Source of the DNA: DATJGF01 sp035495315
Lineage (GTDB): Bacteria > Verrucomicrobiota > Verrucomicrobiia > Limisphaerales > UBA8199
Direction of reading: 5' to 3'
Length of the DNA: 46,958 bases
Assembly: GCA_035495315.1 (NCBI GenBank)
Contig: DATJGF010000169.1
Location: 1 to 46,958 of the forward strand
The position numbers and the translations under genes are program-made. Shown one piece after another: positions 30,894 through 39,455 of the stretch. A model generated the notes under the pieces. That model saw only the letters and a list, made by a program, of their open reading frames with translations. It was not told the origin of the DNA and did not search any database. Within the stretch, counting starts at the first letter, position 1; the number at the start of each line of letters is the position of its first letter.

Positions 30894-30967
30894 TCGTCGT
30901 TCCAACGCGCGGTGAACCTTGGTCTCATCCTTGTCAAAAACGCCCCTGCGACCTATTTTGCTCAGCC

Positions 30968-32227
30968 ATGAACGACTTCCTGCCTGACTTTTTCCGGGTC
31001 AAGCAGAACGTCAACGCGCCGGCGTTGGCTGATGCGGAGGCAGCAACCCGCGCGGCCCTGAGCAACCTTCCCGCATCGAAGTTCATCCGCGGCGGGATGA
31101 AAGTCGCGGTCGCGGCAGGTAGCCGGGGAATCAGTAACTACGCCGGCATTGTTCGGGTTGTCTGCCAGGAGCTAAAAGGGTTCGGGGCCGAGGTATTCAT
31201 TGTGCCGGCGATGGGCAGTCACGGCGGCGCCACAGCCGCAGGCCAACTCGAGGTGTTAACCCATTCAGGAATTACTGAGAGTGCGATGGGTGTGCCGATC
31301 CGCAGTAGCATGGAGGTGGTTGAGCTCGGGAAGACTGGCCCTTGTGTCGTTTACCAGGATCGCACGGCCTCCCAAGCAGATGCCGTCGTTCTGATAAACC
31401 GCATCAAGCCTCATACGGATTTTCATGGCCCAATCGAAAGCGGCTTGATGAAGATGGCGGCAATTGGATTGGGCAAGCAAAAGGGCGCGCATCAGTTTCA
31501 CCAGGCGAGCGTGCGTCTGGGGCATGCCGATGCGGTTTTGGCTATCGCGCGCGAAGTGTTGCGGCTGGGGCGGATTGCTTTCGGGGTTGGCATCATCGAA
31601 AATCAGCTGCATCAAACCGCGCGGATCGTCGCGGTGCCCGCCAGTCAAATCGAGCAGCAAGAGATGAAGTTGCTCGACGAGGCGCGCCAAATGATGCCGC
31701 GCCTGCCGTTCAAGGAAGTGGACTTGTTATTGGTAGACGAGATGGGCAAGAACCTCAGCGGGACCGGATTAGACACCAATGTGATTCGTCGCGAAATCGA
31801 CGGCAGTTTTCTGAAACCCGGTCCCGATGCTGTCCGGCGGATCTATGTTCGTACGTTGCACCCGGACAGTTACGGGAACGCGGCTGGGATCGGCATGGCG
31901 GACTTCATTCATGACCGCCTGCTCAATGCGCTCGATGCCAAAGCCACCTGGATGAACGTCATCTCGTCATTAACACCAGTTAACGCGCGTGTGCCGATGC
32001 ATTTTCCCAGCGATCACGAGGCACTTGCCGCTGCGATGCAAACAACTGCTCGCCCAAACGCTGCAGCGACCAAAGTACTGTGGATCAAGAATACTCTCAG
32101 CTGCGAGGTGTTGCTCGCCTCAGCAGCTTACCTGGAGGAAGCGCGGGCGCGGGCGGATCTCGCGGTGCTGTCCGAACCCAAGCCGCTCGCTTTCGATGAC
32201 CGCGGCGACCTGGAGTCGGTGTTCTAG
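30968..32227 (+). CDS. LarA-like (lactate racemase N-domain) protein
   Basis: 419 residues. The N-terminal half resembles the LarA_N domain: KVAVAAGSRGISNYAGIVRV, EVFIVPAMGSHGGATAAGQL, and VVLINRIKPHTDFHGPIESG with conserved His and Asp. LarA uses a nickel-pincer cofactor made by LarB, LarC and LarE. Those genes are not in the window, and this group is described as wider than lactate racemase. The Lys that holds the cofactor in LarA cannot be confirmed here. The C-terminal part (DEMGKNLSGTGLDTNVIRRE, VRTLHPDSYGNAAGIGMADF) suggests a distinct substrate. I call only family resemblance. ATG at 30968; it is monocistronic. Confidence 0.6.
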   Translation: MNDFLPDFFRVKQNVNAPALADAEAATRAALSNLPASKFIRGGMKVAVAAGSRGISNYAGIVRVVCQELKGFGAEVFIVPAMGSHGGATAAGQLEVLTHSGITESAMGVPIRSSMEVVELGKTGPCVVYQDRTASQADAVVLINRIKPHTDFHGPIESGLMKMAAIGLGKQKGAHQFHQASVRLGHADAVLAIAREVLRLGRIAFGVGIIENQLHQTARIVAVPASQIEQQEMKLLDEARQMMPRLPFKEVDLLLVDEMGKNLSGTGLDTNVIRREIDGSFLKPGPDAVRRIYVRTLHPDSYGNAAGIGMADFIHDRLLNALDAKATWMNVISSLTPVNARVPMHFPSDHEALAAAMQTTARPNAAATKVLWIKNTLSCEVLLASAAYLEEARARADLAVLSEPKPLAFDDRGDLESVF

Positions 32228-32258
32228 AGTGCGTCGTTGGACGCGGGTGACCAGGTGC

Positions 32259-32347
32259 CAGCGTTTTGGACTGCGCCACTATCTGGCGCTTTCGCTTCGA
32301 TAGCTCCTCACGTCAAGCGCAAACGACCAGCGCAGTCCAAAACGCTG
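32259..32347. repeat. Perfect 17-bp inverted repeat (CAGCGTTTTGGACTGCG)
   Basis: CAGCGTTTTGGACTGCG at 32259-32275 and its exact reverse complement at 32331-32347, with a 55-base loop that includes a short GCGCCA...TGGCGC hairpin. It is downstream of the LarA-like gene and upstream of the zinc-ribbon gene. It may act as a transcript end, but there is no T-run. Confidence 0.8.
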
Positions 32348-32432
32348 TCTGGAGCCCACAAGGCCTCGGGTCCACTACGGATGCCAAAAATATGTTTGTC
32401 GCCTCCATGTCAGTGTGGAATCGTTACCTAGA

Positions 32433-33275
32433 ATGAGTGAGTTTAAGTTTGCGTGTCCCGTATGCGGCCAGCATATCACCGCGGACTCGACCACTGCGGG
32501 GACTCAACTCGACTGCCCAACTTGTTTCCGAAAGATTATCGTTCCACAGGCCCCCGCTGGAGGTTCGAATCTTATCCTTTCGGCCACTCAAGTCGCAACG
32601 CCTCGGCCGCTGCAGGCCGATGCTTCCCGTGGGAGCCGTCTAACACGCGCCCAGTCGCGGACCGCGTTTTATTCGACGGTGGTACTATTACTTCTTTTGT
32701 GCGGTGCCAGCACTGCCTTTTTGCGGTGGCGAGGAGAGGTGCTGATCAATGCGCTGCACAAAGAAGACCCACCCACCGAACCGCCCGCAGCTTACCCCGC
32801 GCCCTCCGGGACATTTTGGACAATGGATCTTGCCAAAGCCGTGGTGCCCGATGCGCCTGCCGCCGGGACAGTTCATGGCGATGGTTTTCTTTGCGAAAAG
32901 GCCGTGCTCCAGGGCGGCACTTTGTCCTTGCGGCAGGGCAAAGTTTGGCCGCCGGATCTAGGAATCAGCATCCACCTCTTTGCGACGCAAGCGGTGGATT
33001 TAAACGGCAAGACGTTGATTGTACGCCCCGATCGTCCGCCGCCGGTTCCCTCCGTCACTGTTCGTTGGAAAGATGAACAGAAACAGCCCGCATCCGCGCA
33101 CATCGACAGCGGTTACGCCTTGCGGGTGGTGTTCGGCCAGGCCTCCGAGGGGCGTATGCCAGGAAAGATTTACATCGCGCTACCAGATGAATCCAAGAGC
33201 TTTGCCGCAGGCACATTTGACGCTCTCATCCGCACACCACCCCCGAAAGTCCAATCCACGGCGGCCAAACCGTAG
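32433..33275 (+). CDS. Zinc-ribbon membrane-anchored protein (hypothetical)
   Basis: 280 residues. A zinc ribbon at the start (FACPVCGQHITADST, LDCPTCFRKIIVP; Cys8, Cys11 and later CPTC) is followed by a low-complexity linker, one membrane helix (STVVLLLLLCGASTAF, around residues 80-95) and a beta-rich outer domain (GTFWTMDLAKAVVP, GKIYIALPDESKSFAAGTFD). The topology suggests the ribbon faces the cytoplasm and the C-terminal domain lies outside. I recognise no named family. ATG at 32433 was chosen over the GTG at 32415 because it begins MSEFKFACPVCG. It converges with the ABC permease gene. Confidence 0.65.
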   Translation: MSEFKFACPVCGQHITADSTTAGTQLDCPTCFRKIIVPQAPAGGSNLILSATQVATPRPLQADASRGSRLTRAQSRTAFYSTVVLLLLLCGASTAFLRWRGEVLINALHKEDPPTEPPAAYPAPSGTFWTMDLAKAVVPDAPAAGTVHGDGFLCEKAVLQGGTLSLRQGKVWPPDLGISIHLFATQAVDLNGKTLIVRPDRPPPVPSVTVRWKDEQKQPASAHIDSGYALRVVFGQASEGRMPGKIYIALPDESKSFAAGTFDALIRTPPPKVQSTAAKP

Positions 33276-33303
33276 AAGAAAAGTTCGAATTTCGGACTTA
33301 AAG

Positions 33304-34524
33304 TTACTCGTACCTTAACGCATCGATCGGGTCGAGCCGCGATGCTTTCCGCGCCGGATAGAATCCGAAGAAAATCCCCACTGCGGCACTGAAGAGAAAG
33401 GCGTAGACAATCCACTCGGGCGGGATCAAGGCCGGCCATTGGCGCTGGGCAGCGAGGATTTTGGAGGCGAGGATGCCGCCGCCGATTCCGATGATGCCGC
33501 CAATTACTCCCAACGTGACGGCTTCAACCAGAAATTGGAGCAGGATATCCTTTCCACGCGCCCCAATCGCCATGCGAATGCCGATTTCCCGCGTCCGTTC
33601 GGTTACGCTCACCAACATAATATTCATAATCCCGATCCCGCCGACGACGAGCGAAATGATGGCGACTCCGGTCAGCAGCGCGGTCATCGTGTTGGATTGA
33701 GCGGTCGCCATCTCGGCGATCTCCTGCTGGTTGCGAACGGTAAAATCGTCGTCTTTGCCGGGGGTGATCTTGTGACGTTGCCGCAGCAATTCAATGATCT
33801 GCTGCTGAACCGGATTGAGCAGAGTCGGTTTGGCGGTTTGGACAATGATGGACCCGATGGTGGTGACGCGTTGCACACGTTTCATTACGGTCGTATACGG
33901 CATGATCATCAGATCGTCCTGGTCCTGGCCTTGGACCGACAGGCCCTTTGGAGCCAGCATCCCGACGACCATGAAGGGGACATTTTTGACACGAATGATC
34001 TGGCCGACGGGATCTTCACCTGGGAAAAGCTGATCGGCGATGGTCTTGCCGATCACTGTCACCTTGTTGGCGTTGCGGACGTCCTGTTCGGTGAAGATTG
34101 TTCCCGCGCTGAGCGGCCATTGGCGAATATCAAAATAATCCGTCGATTCTCCCTGAATTGACGTATTCCAATTCTGGTTCCCGGCCGCAATCTGCGCGCG
34201 GGTCCGGCTTTCGGGGCTGATTACAGTCACGCCTGGAATCTCTCGCTGGATCGAGTCGGCATCCTCAACGTTCAACGTGCCGGCGCCGCCCCAACCCGAC
34301 CGCGCGCCGCCGCGATTGAAACTGCCGGAAAAAACCAGCACCACATTCTGTCCCATGCTGGCGATCTGCGCTTCGATTTGCGATTTGGCACCATTACCGA
34401 TGCTGACCATGGCGATGACAGCACCCACGCCAATGATCATGCCAAGCATGGTTAAGATCGTGCGCAGTTTATTTCGCTTCAATGCGCGCAGCGCAATCTT
34501 CACCGTTGCCAGGATTCGCATCAT
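33304..34524 (-). CDS. MacB-like ABC transporter permease
   Basis: 406 residues with the FtsX/MacB permease build: a first membrane helix (LRTILTMLGMIIGVGAVIAM), a large outside domain (about 55-280), and three C-terminal helices (ALLTGVAIISLVVGGIGIMN, LEAVTLGVIGGIIGIGGGIL, AFLFSAAVGIFFGFYPARKA). The MNIMLVSVTERTREIGIRMA loop is the classic MacB signature for the coupling helix. It exports substrates from the periplasm by mechanotransmission rather than by transport across the inner membrane. The start (ATG at 34524) overlaps the ATPase stop (ATGA), so the two are translationally coupled. Last gene of a four-gene export operon. Confidence 0.93.
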   Translation of the reverse strand: MMRILATVKIALRALKRNKLRTILTMLGMIIGVGAVIAMVSIGNGAKSQIEAQIASMGQNVVLVFSGSFNRGGARSGWGGAGTLNVEDADSIQREIPGVTVISPESRTRAQIAAGNQNWNTSIQGESTDYFDIRQWPLSAGTIFTEQDVRNANKVTVIGKTIADQLFPGEDPVGQIIRVKNVPFMVVGMLAPKGLSVQGQDQDDLMIMPYTTVMKRVQRVTTIGSIIVQTAKPTLLNPVQQQIIELLRQRHKITPGKDDDFTVRNQQEIAEMATAQSNTMTALLTGVAIISLVVGGIGIMNIMLVSVTERTREIGIRMAIGARGKDILLQFLVEAVTLGVIGGIIGIGGGILASKILAAQRQWPALIPPEWIVYAFLFSAAVGIFFGFYPARKASRLDPIDALRYE

Positions 34525-35282
34525 ATCGTCAATTTGACCGCTTGCTGCGCGTTGCGCAACTGTAGCAATTCTGTTTCGGCCACCAGCCGGTTATGGACCG
34601 GCACATCGCTGACCACCCGGCCGTCGCGCATGATGAGGTTGCGTTTGGTATAGCGGGCGATGTCCAGCTCGTGGGTCACCATTACAATGGTAATGCCTTC
34701 CGCGTTGAGTTTTTGGAACACGCCCATGATCTCGATGCTCGTCTGGCTATCGAGGTTGCCCGTCGGCTCATCCGCGAGCAGTAAGGCTGGTTGATTCACC
34801 AAAGCCCGCGCGATCGCGACCCGTTGTTGCTGTCCACCCGAGAGCTGGTTGGGATGATGGTCGGCCCGATCAGCCAGCCCGACGATCGTCAGGGCTTTCA
34901 TCGCCCGCTCATGTTGCTCCCGCCCGGGGAGGTGCCGGTACCAATAGAGCATCGGCAATTCGACGTTTTCCAGCGCAGACGTCCGTGACAGCAGATTGAA
35001 GCCCTGAAATATAAAGCCGATTTTCTGGTTGCGGATATTCGCCAGCTCATCCCGGTCCAGCTGCGAAACGTCCGTCCCATCCAACAGGTACCGGCCCTGC
35101 GTCGCGCGGTCGAGACACCCGATGATGTTCATCAACGTTGACTTGCCGGAGCCGCTGGCGCCCATGATCGCGACAAATTCGCCCGCCGCAATTTCAGTCG
35201 TCACGCCCTGGACCGCATGCACATCCACCGCGCCGGTGTGATACACCTTGTGCACATCTTCGAGTTTAATGACGGTATTCAT
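34521..35282 (-). CDS. ABC transporter ATPase (LolD/MacB-type)
   Basis: 253 residues with a complete nucleotide-binding domain: Walker A GASGSGKST (40-48), Q-loop FIFQGFNLL, signature LSGGQQQRVAIARAL, Walker B ALLLADEPTGNLDS and H-loop VTHEL. The TGNLDS variant places it in the LolD/MacB branch, partner of the FtsX-like permease that follows and overlaps it by four bases. The 5' leader contains a CGTTCT-type repeat (35292-35324), which lies where a ribosome binding site would be read. Third gene of the operon; energy source of the export complex. Confidence 0.95.
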   Translation of the reverse strand: MNTVIKLEDVHKVYHTGAVDVHAVQGVTTEIAAGEFVAIMGASGSGKSTLMNIIGCLDRATQGRYLLDGTDVSQLDRDELANIRNQKIGFIFQGFNLLSRTSALENVELPMLYWYRHLPGREQHERAMKALTIVGLADRADHHPNQLSGGQQQRVAIARALVNQPALLLADEPTGNLDSQTSIEIMGVFQKLNAEGITIVMVTHELDIARYTKRNLIMRDGRVVSDVPVHNRLVAETELLQLRNAQQAVKLTI

Positions 35283-35291
35283 TGCATCGTG

Positions 35292-35324
35292 TCGTCCTCG
35301 TTCTCGTTCTCGTTCTCGTCCTCG
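35292..35324. repeat. CGTTCT hexamer tract in an operon leader
   Basis: CGTCCTCGTTCTCGTTCTCG then TTCTCGTCCTCG: about five units of the hexamer CGTTCT with edge variants. It is 9 bases before the start of the ATPase gene (on the minus strand) and so lies in its leader. Such tracts can change length by slippage. Confidence 0.8.
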
Positions 35325-35375
35325 AGTTCCCAGCGAAAGTAAAAAGGATCGAGGAGGCGAACGACGAAATCGGAA

Positions 35376-36701
35376 TCATGATTGCGGCGTCTTGGTTGCC
35401 GACTTCACTCCTCTTTGACGCACGAGCAGCCAGACCACGAGCGCCGCCAGAGCGCAGATCACGGCGCCGACCGTAACTGCCCAGCGAAGACCGGCAAGAT
35501 GCGACAAAGTGCCGGCTTCCAACCCGCCGATCGGTGTCATGCCGCCGAACACCAGCGCCCAAATCCCCATCACTCGCCCGCGCATCTCGTCGGAAGCACC
35601 GGTCTGCAGCAGGGTGTTGGTGGTCGAAAAGAAAAGGAGCATGCCCCAACCGGCGATGCCCAGGCAGATCAACGCAACTTCGTAGCTGCGGGTCCAGGCC
35701 AGCACCAGCAACATCGCCGAGAAGACCCAAAGCCCGCCGAGGACAAGAAATCGGCGGTTCACCTGTGTCCCAACGGTCGCCACGGTCAATGCGCCGAGCA
35801 ACGCGCCGATCCCATTGGAACTGAGCAACAGACCGTATTGCGTTTGACCGACGTGCAACAGGTCCCGCGCGAACGCCGGCATCAACACGGAATAGGACCA
35901 GCCAAAAATCCCCACGACCGCGAACAGGATCAAAATCGTGCGCATCCGGCGATTTTGCCAAACATAAACAAAACCCTCGGCAACATGAGCCCAGGCCGAG
36001 CTCGGACGCTCGGGCGGGACAAACCTGGGCAAGCGCATCATCCAGAGTCCGACAATCACTGCGATAAAGCTTAAACCGTTGAGGAAAAAACAGAATTCGA
36101 TTCCCACGCGCGCCATCAGCAAGCCGGCGACCGAAGGGCCGACCACACGCGCGCCGTTCACGATGGAGCTGTTGAGCGAGATGGTATTGATCAGATCCTC
36201 CCGGTTCGTCATTTCTACCATGAAGGCTTGGCGGGCCGGCATGTCGAACGCCATTGCCAGTCCACCTAGCCCCGCTAACACCAGGATGTGCCAGGGTCTG
36301 ATGTGCCCGCTCCATACCAGCGCAGCAAACACAAAGGCCAACAGCATCATGGTAGTTTGTGTCCACAGGATGATAGTGCGCTTTGAATGGCGATCGGCGA
36401 CCGAGCCGCCCCAGACGGAAAACAACATCATCGGCGTCGAGCCGACAGCTGCGACCACTCCCAGCAATAGTTTCGAGCCGGTCAGTTGATACACTAGCCA
36501 GCCTTGGGCCGTGTTCTGCATCCAGGTGCCGATTAAGGAGACTAGCTGTCCGGCAAAGAACAACCTGAAATTCCGATGTCGCAACGAGGCGAACGTGTTG
36601 CGTAACAAGCCCCGTCCAAGGACTACTCGCCGCGGCTGACCCGTCAGCTCTTCCGGCGCATTCGCTACTGCCGTCGCATCCTTCCCATTTTCTCGCGGCA
36701 T
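35376..36701 (-). CDS. MFS transporter (EntS-like)
   Basis: 441 residues with about twelve membrane segments. The start SLRHRNFRLFFAGQLVSLIG and WMQNTAQGWLVYQLTGSKLL, followed by GGSVADRHSKRTIILWTQT (the cytoplasmic loop between helices 2 and 3), identify the MFS_3/EntS-like group, proton-driven exporters of siderophores and drugs. No substrate can be told. It lies between the MacA-like adaptor gene (75 bases upstream) and the MacB-like ATPase gene (93 bases downstream) on the same strand, so it appears to be part of that operon, an unusual position for an MFS protein. ATG at 36701 was chosen (MPRENGKDATA). Confidence 0.9.
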   Translation of the reverse strand: MPRENGKDATAVANAPEELTGQPRRVVLGRGLLRNTFASLRHRNFRLFFAGQLVSLIGTWMQNTAQGWLVYQLTGSKLLLGVVAAVGSTPMMLFSVWGGSVADRHSKRTIILWTQTTMMLLAFVFAALVWSGHIRPWHILVLAGLGGLAMAFDMPARQAFMVEMTNREDLINTISLNSSIVNGARVVGPSVAGLLMARVGIEFCFFLNGLSFIAVIVGLWMMRLPRFVPPERPSSAWAHVAEGFVYVWQNRRMRTILILFAVVGIFGWSYSVLMPAFARDLLHVGQTQYGLLLSSNGIGALLGALTVATVGTQVNRRFLVLGGLWVFSAMLLVLAWTRSYEVALICLGIAGWGMLLFFSTTNTLLQTGASDEMRGRVMGIWALVFGGMTPIGGLEAGTLSHLAGLRWAVTVGAVICALAALVVWLLVRQRGVKSATKTPQS

Positions 36702-36777
36702 GGTGCATCAGAGTACGCTAATAAGACCTGACCTGCAGGAAGAAAGGGATTGGCCGAATTTCGGATTTACCCATTGC

Positions 36778-38166
36778 CTAGAATCTCCGGAACCCTCCGC
36801 CTCCGAACGGATTCTGTGGTCGCGGTCCAGTCGTTGGGCCGGAATCATTGGAAATAATCCCTGTGACCACTTGCGCTCCTTCTTCTAACCCTTCCAGCAC
36901 TTCAGTGGATATGCCGTCACTTATACCCACTTTGATTTGGACGGGTTTCAGCTTAGGCCCGGACCTATTGGAATCACCTGAGGAGGCCAAAACATAAACC
37001 GTGCGCGTCAGTTGCCTTTCCGGCCGTGGCGTACGACCGGGACCGCCCGGCCCGCCACCAGCGCCACGTTCGCCTCGAGCGCCAAAACCGCCACCGCCAC
37101 CCCCTCTTCTTTCCCCCGATGCCCCCGCGCCTGGTCGCTGGCCGCCGGATTGCGCTCCGAAGTCCCGACCGGAACCGAGGCCCGAAGCTGTCGTTTGGAA
37201 AGTAGCATTAGTGCGGCTCGAGGAGCTATCGGATTCCGGTGGACGGAACCGCAACGCCGCGTTTGGTACCTTAAGCACATCGTGCCGCTCGGCAGTAATG
37301 ATCGACACGTTTGCCGTCATCCCGGGGAGCAGCTTCAGGTCGGTGTTGTTGACGCCGATAACGCAATCATAATTGATCACGTTCTGGTTGGTGATTGCGC
37401 CGTATCGAATTTGGCTCACCTTCCCGTGAAACGTTCGATAGGGATAAGCGTCGACGGTGAAGTTGACCCCTTGATCGACAGCAACGCCCCCAATGTCGGC
37501 TTCGGATACGAGCGCATCAATTTGCATCTTGGTCAGGTCGTTGGCGATTACCGCCAAGGTCGGTGTGTTAAAGCTGGCCGCCACCGTCTGTCCAACGTCG
37601 ACGTTGCGTGAAATCACCACCCCGTCCACTGGGGCATAAATCGTGCAATACGAGAGCTGGACCTGCGCATTTTTGAGGTTGGCCTCGTCGCTTTGCACTT
37701 GCGCCTGGGCCTGCAGCGATTGCGCGTTCGCGATATCGTGATCGGACCCCGAGATCAAGTTGGCTTTGAACAAGTCGTCGGAACGTCGCGCCTGCACCTC
37801 CGCCAAGGTTAGATTGGCCTTCGAATTCGCTACTTGAGCTTCCGCGCGGAGAACATTTATCTGATATGTCGAGGGATCGATTTCCGCGATCACCTGGTTT
37901 GATTTGACCACCGAGTTGTAATCGATGAACAGTTTCTTGACGATGCCCGAGATTTGGCTTCCGACCTGCACATTGAGCACCGGACCCAATTGGCCGGTAG
38001 CGGTCACCACCTGCGTCAAGTCGCCTCGTGTTACGGTTGTGCTCTGGTATTCGGTTGGGGTCGCGCTGCGATTTTTGATGTACCACCAGGCGCCCGCCCC
38101 CAAAGCTCCCAGCAGAATCAGAATCATAAGCCACTTCGCCCATTTGGATTTCTTCTCAGTTCCCAT
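36778..38166 (-). CDS. MacA-like periplasmic adaptor (HlyD family)
   Basis: 462 residues. A membrane anchor (WLMILILLGALGAGAWWYI, residues 12-30) is followed by the adaptor build: beta-barrel/lipoyl parts VTATGQLGPVLNVQVGSQIS and SYCTIYAPVDGVVISRNVDV, a helical hairpin (about 105-165; NVLRAEAQVANSKANLTLAE), and KLLPGMTANVSIITAERHDV. Unusual is a Gly/Arg/Pro-rich stretch of about 75 residues (311-385; GQRPGAGASGERRGGGGGGF) between the last barrel strands, probably disordered. It links the inner-membrane exporter to an outer-membrane channel, which is not encoded nearby. First gene of the operon. ATG at 38166 fits the anchor. Confidence 0.9.
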   Translation of the reverse strand: MGTEKKSKWAKWLMILILLGALGAGAWWYIKNRSATPTEYQSTTVTRGDLTQVVTATGQLGPVLNVQVGSQISGIVKKLFIDYNSVVKSNQVIAEIDPSTYQINVLRAEAQVANSKANLTLAEVQARRSDDLFKANLISGSDHDIANAQSLQAQAQVQSDEANLKNAQVQLSYCTIYAPVDGVVISRNVDVGQTVAASFNTPTLAVIANDLTKMQIDALVSEADIGGVAVDQGVNFTVDAYPYRTFHGKVSQIRYGAITNQNVINYDCVIGVNNTDLKLLPGMTANVSIITAERHDVLKVPNAALRFRPPESDSSSSRTNATFQTTASGLGSGRDFGAQSGGQRPGAGASGERRGGGGGGFGARGERGAGGGPGGPGRTPRPERQLTRTVYVLASSGDSNRSGPKLKPVQIKVGISDGISTEVLEGLEEGAQVVTGIISNDSGPTTGPRPQNPFGGGGFRRF

Positions 38167-38299
38167 AAATCAAGGATTCGACTCTCTTAAGTAGAAGACA
38201 GCACATGTGAGCGATAGGTTACGGAATTTCCGCTGCCCTTGTCCATTATACCCGGGCCTGCCGCTGGCGCGTCGCGGCAATTAGCGCTACTATTCACGA

Positions 38300-39361
38300 A
38301 TGTTCATCGCTGGATTGGGCATAGCGGCGCCGTCGCAACGATATACACAACAGCAATGCTGGGAGACCGTTCAGGAAACCAGGCAATTTGAAGGGCTCAC
38401 ACCACGTTCCCGGGCGATCCTTAAAAAAGTCCTGACTGGCAACAATGGAATTTTAGCACGGCACCTTGCCCTGGATAACCTTGGTGAAGTTTTTGAGGTG
38501 ACACCGGATATTCTCCAGGCGCGCTTCGCTACGCATGCTCCGGTGCTTGCCGCAGAGGCCGCCGAGCGGGCCTTCTTCGATGCAGGGATAACGGCTGAGG
38601 CCATCGATGCGGTCATCATCAGCACCTGCACCGGTTATCTCTGTCCCGGGTTAACCAGTTACGTCGGCGAGCGGCTCGGGCTGCGCAAGGATGTCTTCGC
38701 GCTTGACCTCGTTGGACAAGGATGCGGCGCCGCTTTGCCGAATTTGCGCACCGCGGAGGCTTTGCTGCAGGCCGGACAGGCCCGGCGGGTGCTCTCCATC
38801 TGCGTCGAGGTTTGCAGCGCCGCGTTTTATCTCGACAACGACCCAGGTGTCTTGATCAGCGCCTGTCTCTTTGGCGATGGGGCCGGGGCGGCTGTGCTTA
38901 CGCAAAAGCCCGATCGTAAACGCCGAGTGGAATGGAAAACCAGCGGCTCATTGCTCATTCCTCGAGATCGTGACTTGCTTCGGTTTGAGCTGCGGAATGG
39001 GATGTTGCGCAACATCCTCGCCCCACAGGTGCCGGCTCTCGCTGCTGACCAGGCTCCTCGGGTTCTGCAACAGGTATTGGAACCGACCGCCGTCACTCAA
39101 TCCGATTTGACCGGCTGGGTATTGCACCCCGGCGGCAGGGACGTGCTCAGCGCTGTTGCTCATAGCCTCGGTTTGTCTGAAGCCGACGTGCGTTGGAGTC
39201 GCGCGATTCTTGAGGAATATGGGAATCTGAGCAGCCCGTCGGTTTTTTTCGTTTTGCAAGCGGCGCTGGCTGATTCGGTCCCCGGCGGTTATTGGTGGAT
39301 GGCTGCCTTCGGCGCCGGGTTCAGCGGCCACGGCGCCTTGCTCCAGGTAGAGAATCCCTAA
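38300..39361 (+). CDS. Type III polyketide synthase
   Basis: 353 residues of the chalcone/stilbene-synthase family. The catalytic triad is complete: Cys142 (LVGQGCGAALPNL), His276 (LHPGGRDVL) and Asn309 (EYGNLSSPSV). STCTGYLCPG (109-117) and the C-terminal GAGFSGHGALL are also conserved. The enzyme extends an acyl-CoA starter with malonyl-CoA to make a resorcinol, pyrone or similar ring; the starter cannot be read. ATG at 38300 starts MFIAGLGIAAPSQRYTQQQ as in relatives. A methyltransferase and an FAD oxidoreductase follow on the same strand, with 94 bases before the former; together they look like one small metabolite operon. Confidence 0.93.
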   Translation: MFIAGLGIAAPSQRYTQQQCWETVQETRQFEGLTPRSRAILKKVLTGNNGILARHLALDNLGEVFEVTPDILQARFATHAPVLAAEAAERAFFDAGITAEAIDAVIISTCTGYLCPGLTSYVGERLGLRKDVFALDLVGQGCGAALPNLRTAEALLQAGQARRVLSICVEVCSAAFYLDNDPGVLISACLFGDGAGAAVLTQKPDRKRRVEWKTSGSLLIPRDRDLLRFELRNGMLRNILAPQVPALAADQAPRVLQQVLEPTAVTQSDLTGWVLHPGGRDVLSAVAHSLGLSEADVRWSRAILEEYGNLSSPSVFFVLQAALADSVPGGYWWMAAFGAGFSGHGALLQVENP

Positions 39362-39402
39362 TGCAAGCGCCGGGATGCTATGTCCCTAGTCACGCAGAGT
39401 TC

Positions 39403-39440
39403 CACGCTGCCGTACCGCAGGTTTCCAACCTGCAGCGCCT
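39403..39440. repeat. GCAGGTTTCCAACCTGC hairpin
   Basis: A perfect 7-bp stem, GCAGGTT-TCC-AACCTGC (39417-39433), within GCTGCCGTACCGCAGGTTTC. It is a hairpin-type repeat like those at 22328-22607, between the polyketide synthase and methyltransferase genes. Confidence 0.6.
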
Positions 39441-39455
39441 GCTCTCGCTGAGTCA

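Noticed and set aside
35266..36708. 480-codon frame on the same strand and overlapping the MFS gene
   Set aside because: It is out of frame with a convincing 12-helix transporter and its translation is Arg/Gly/Asp-rich without motifs.
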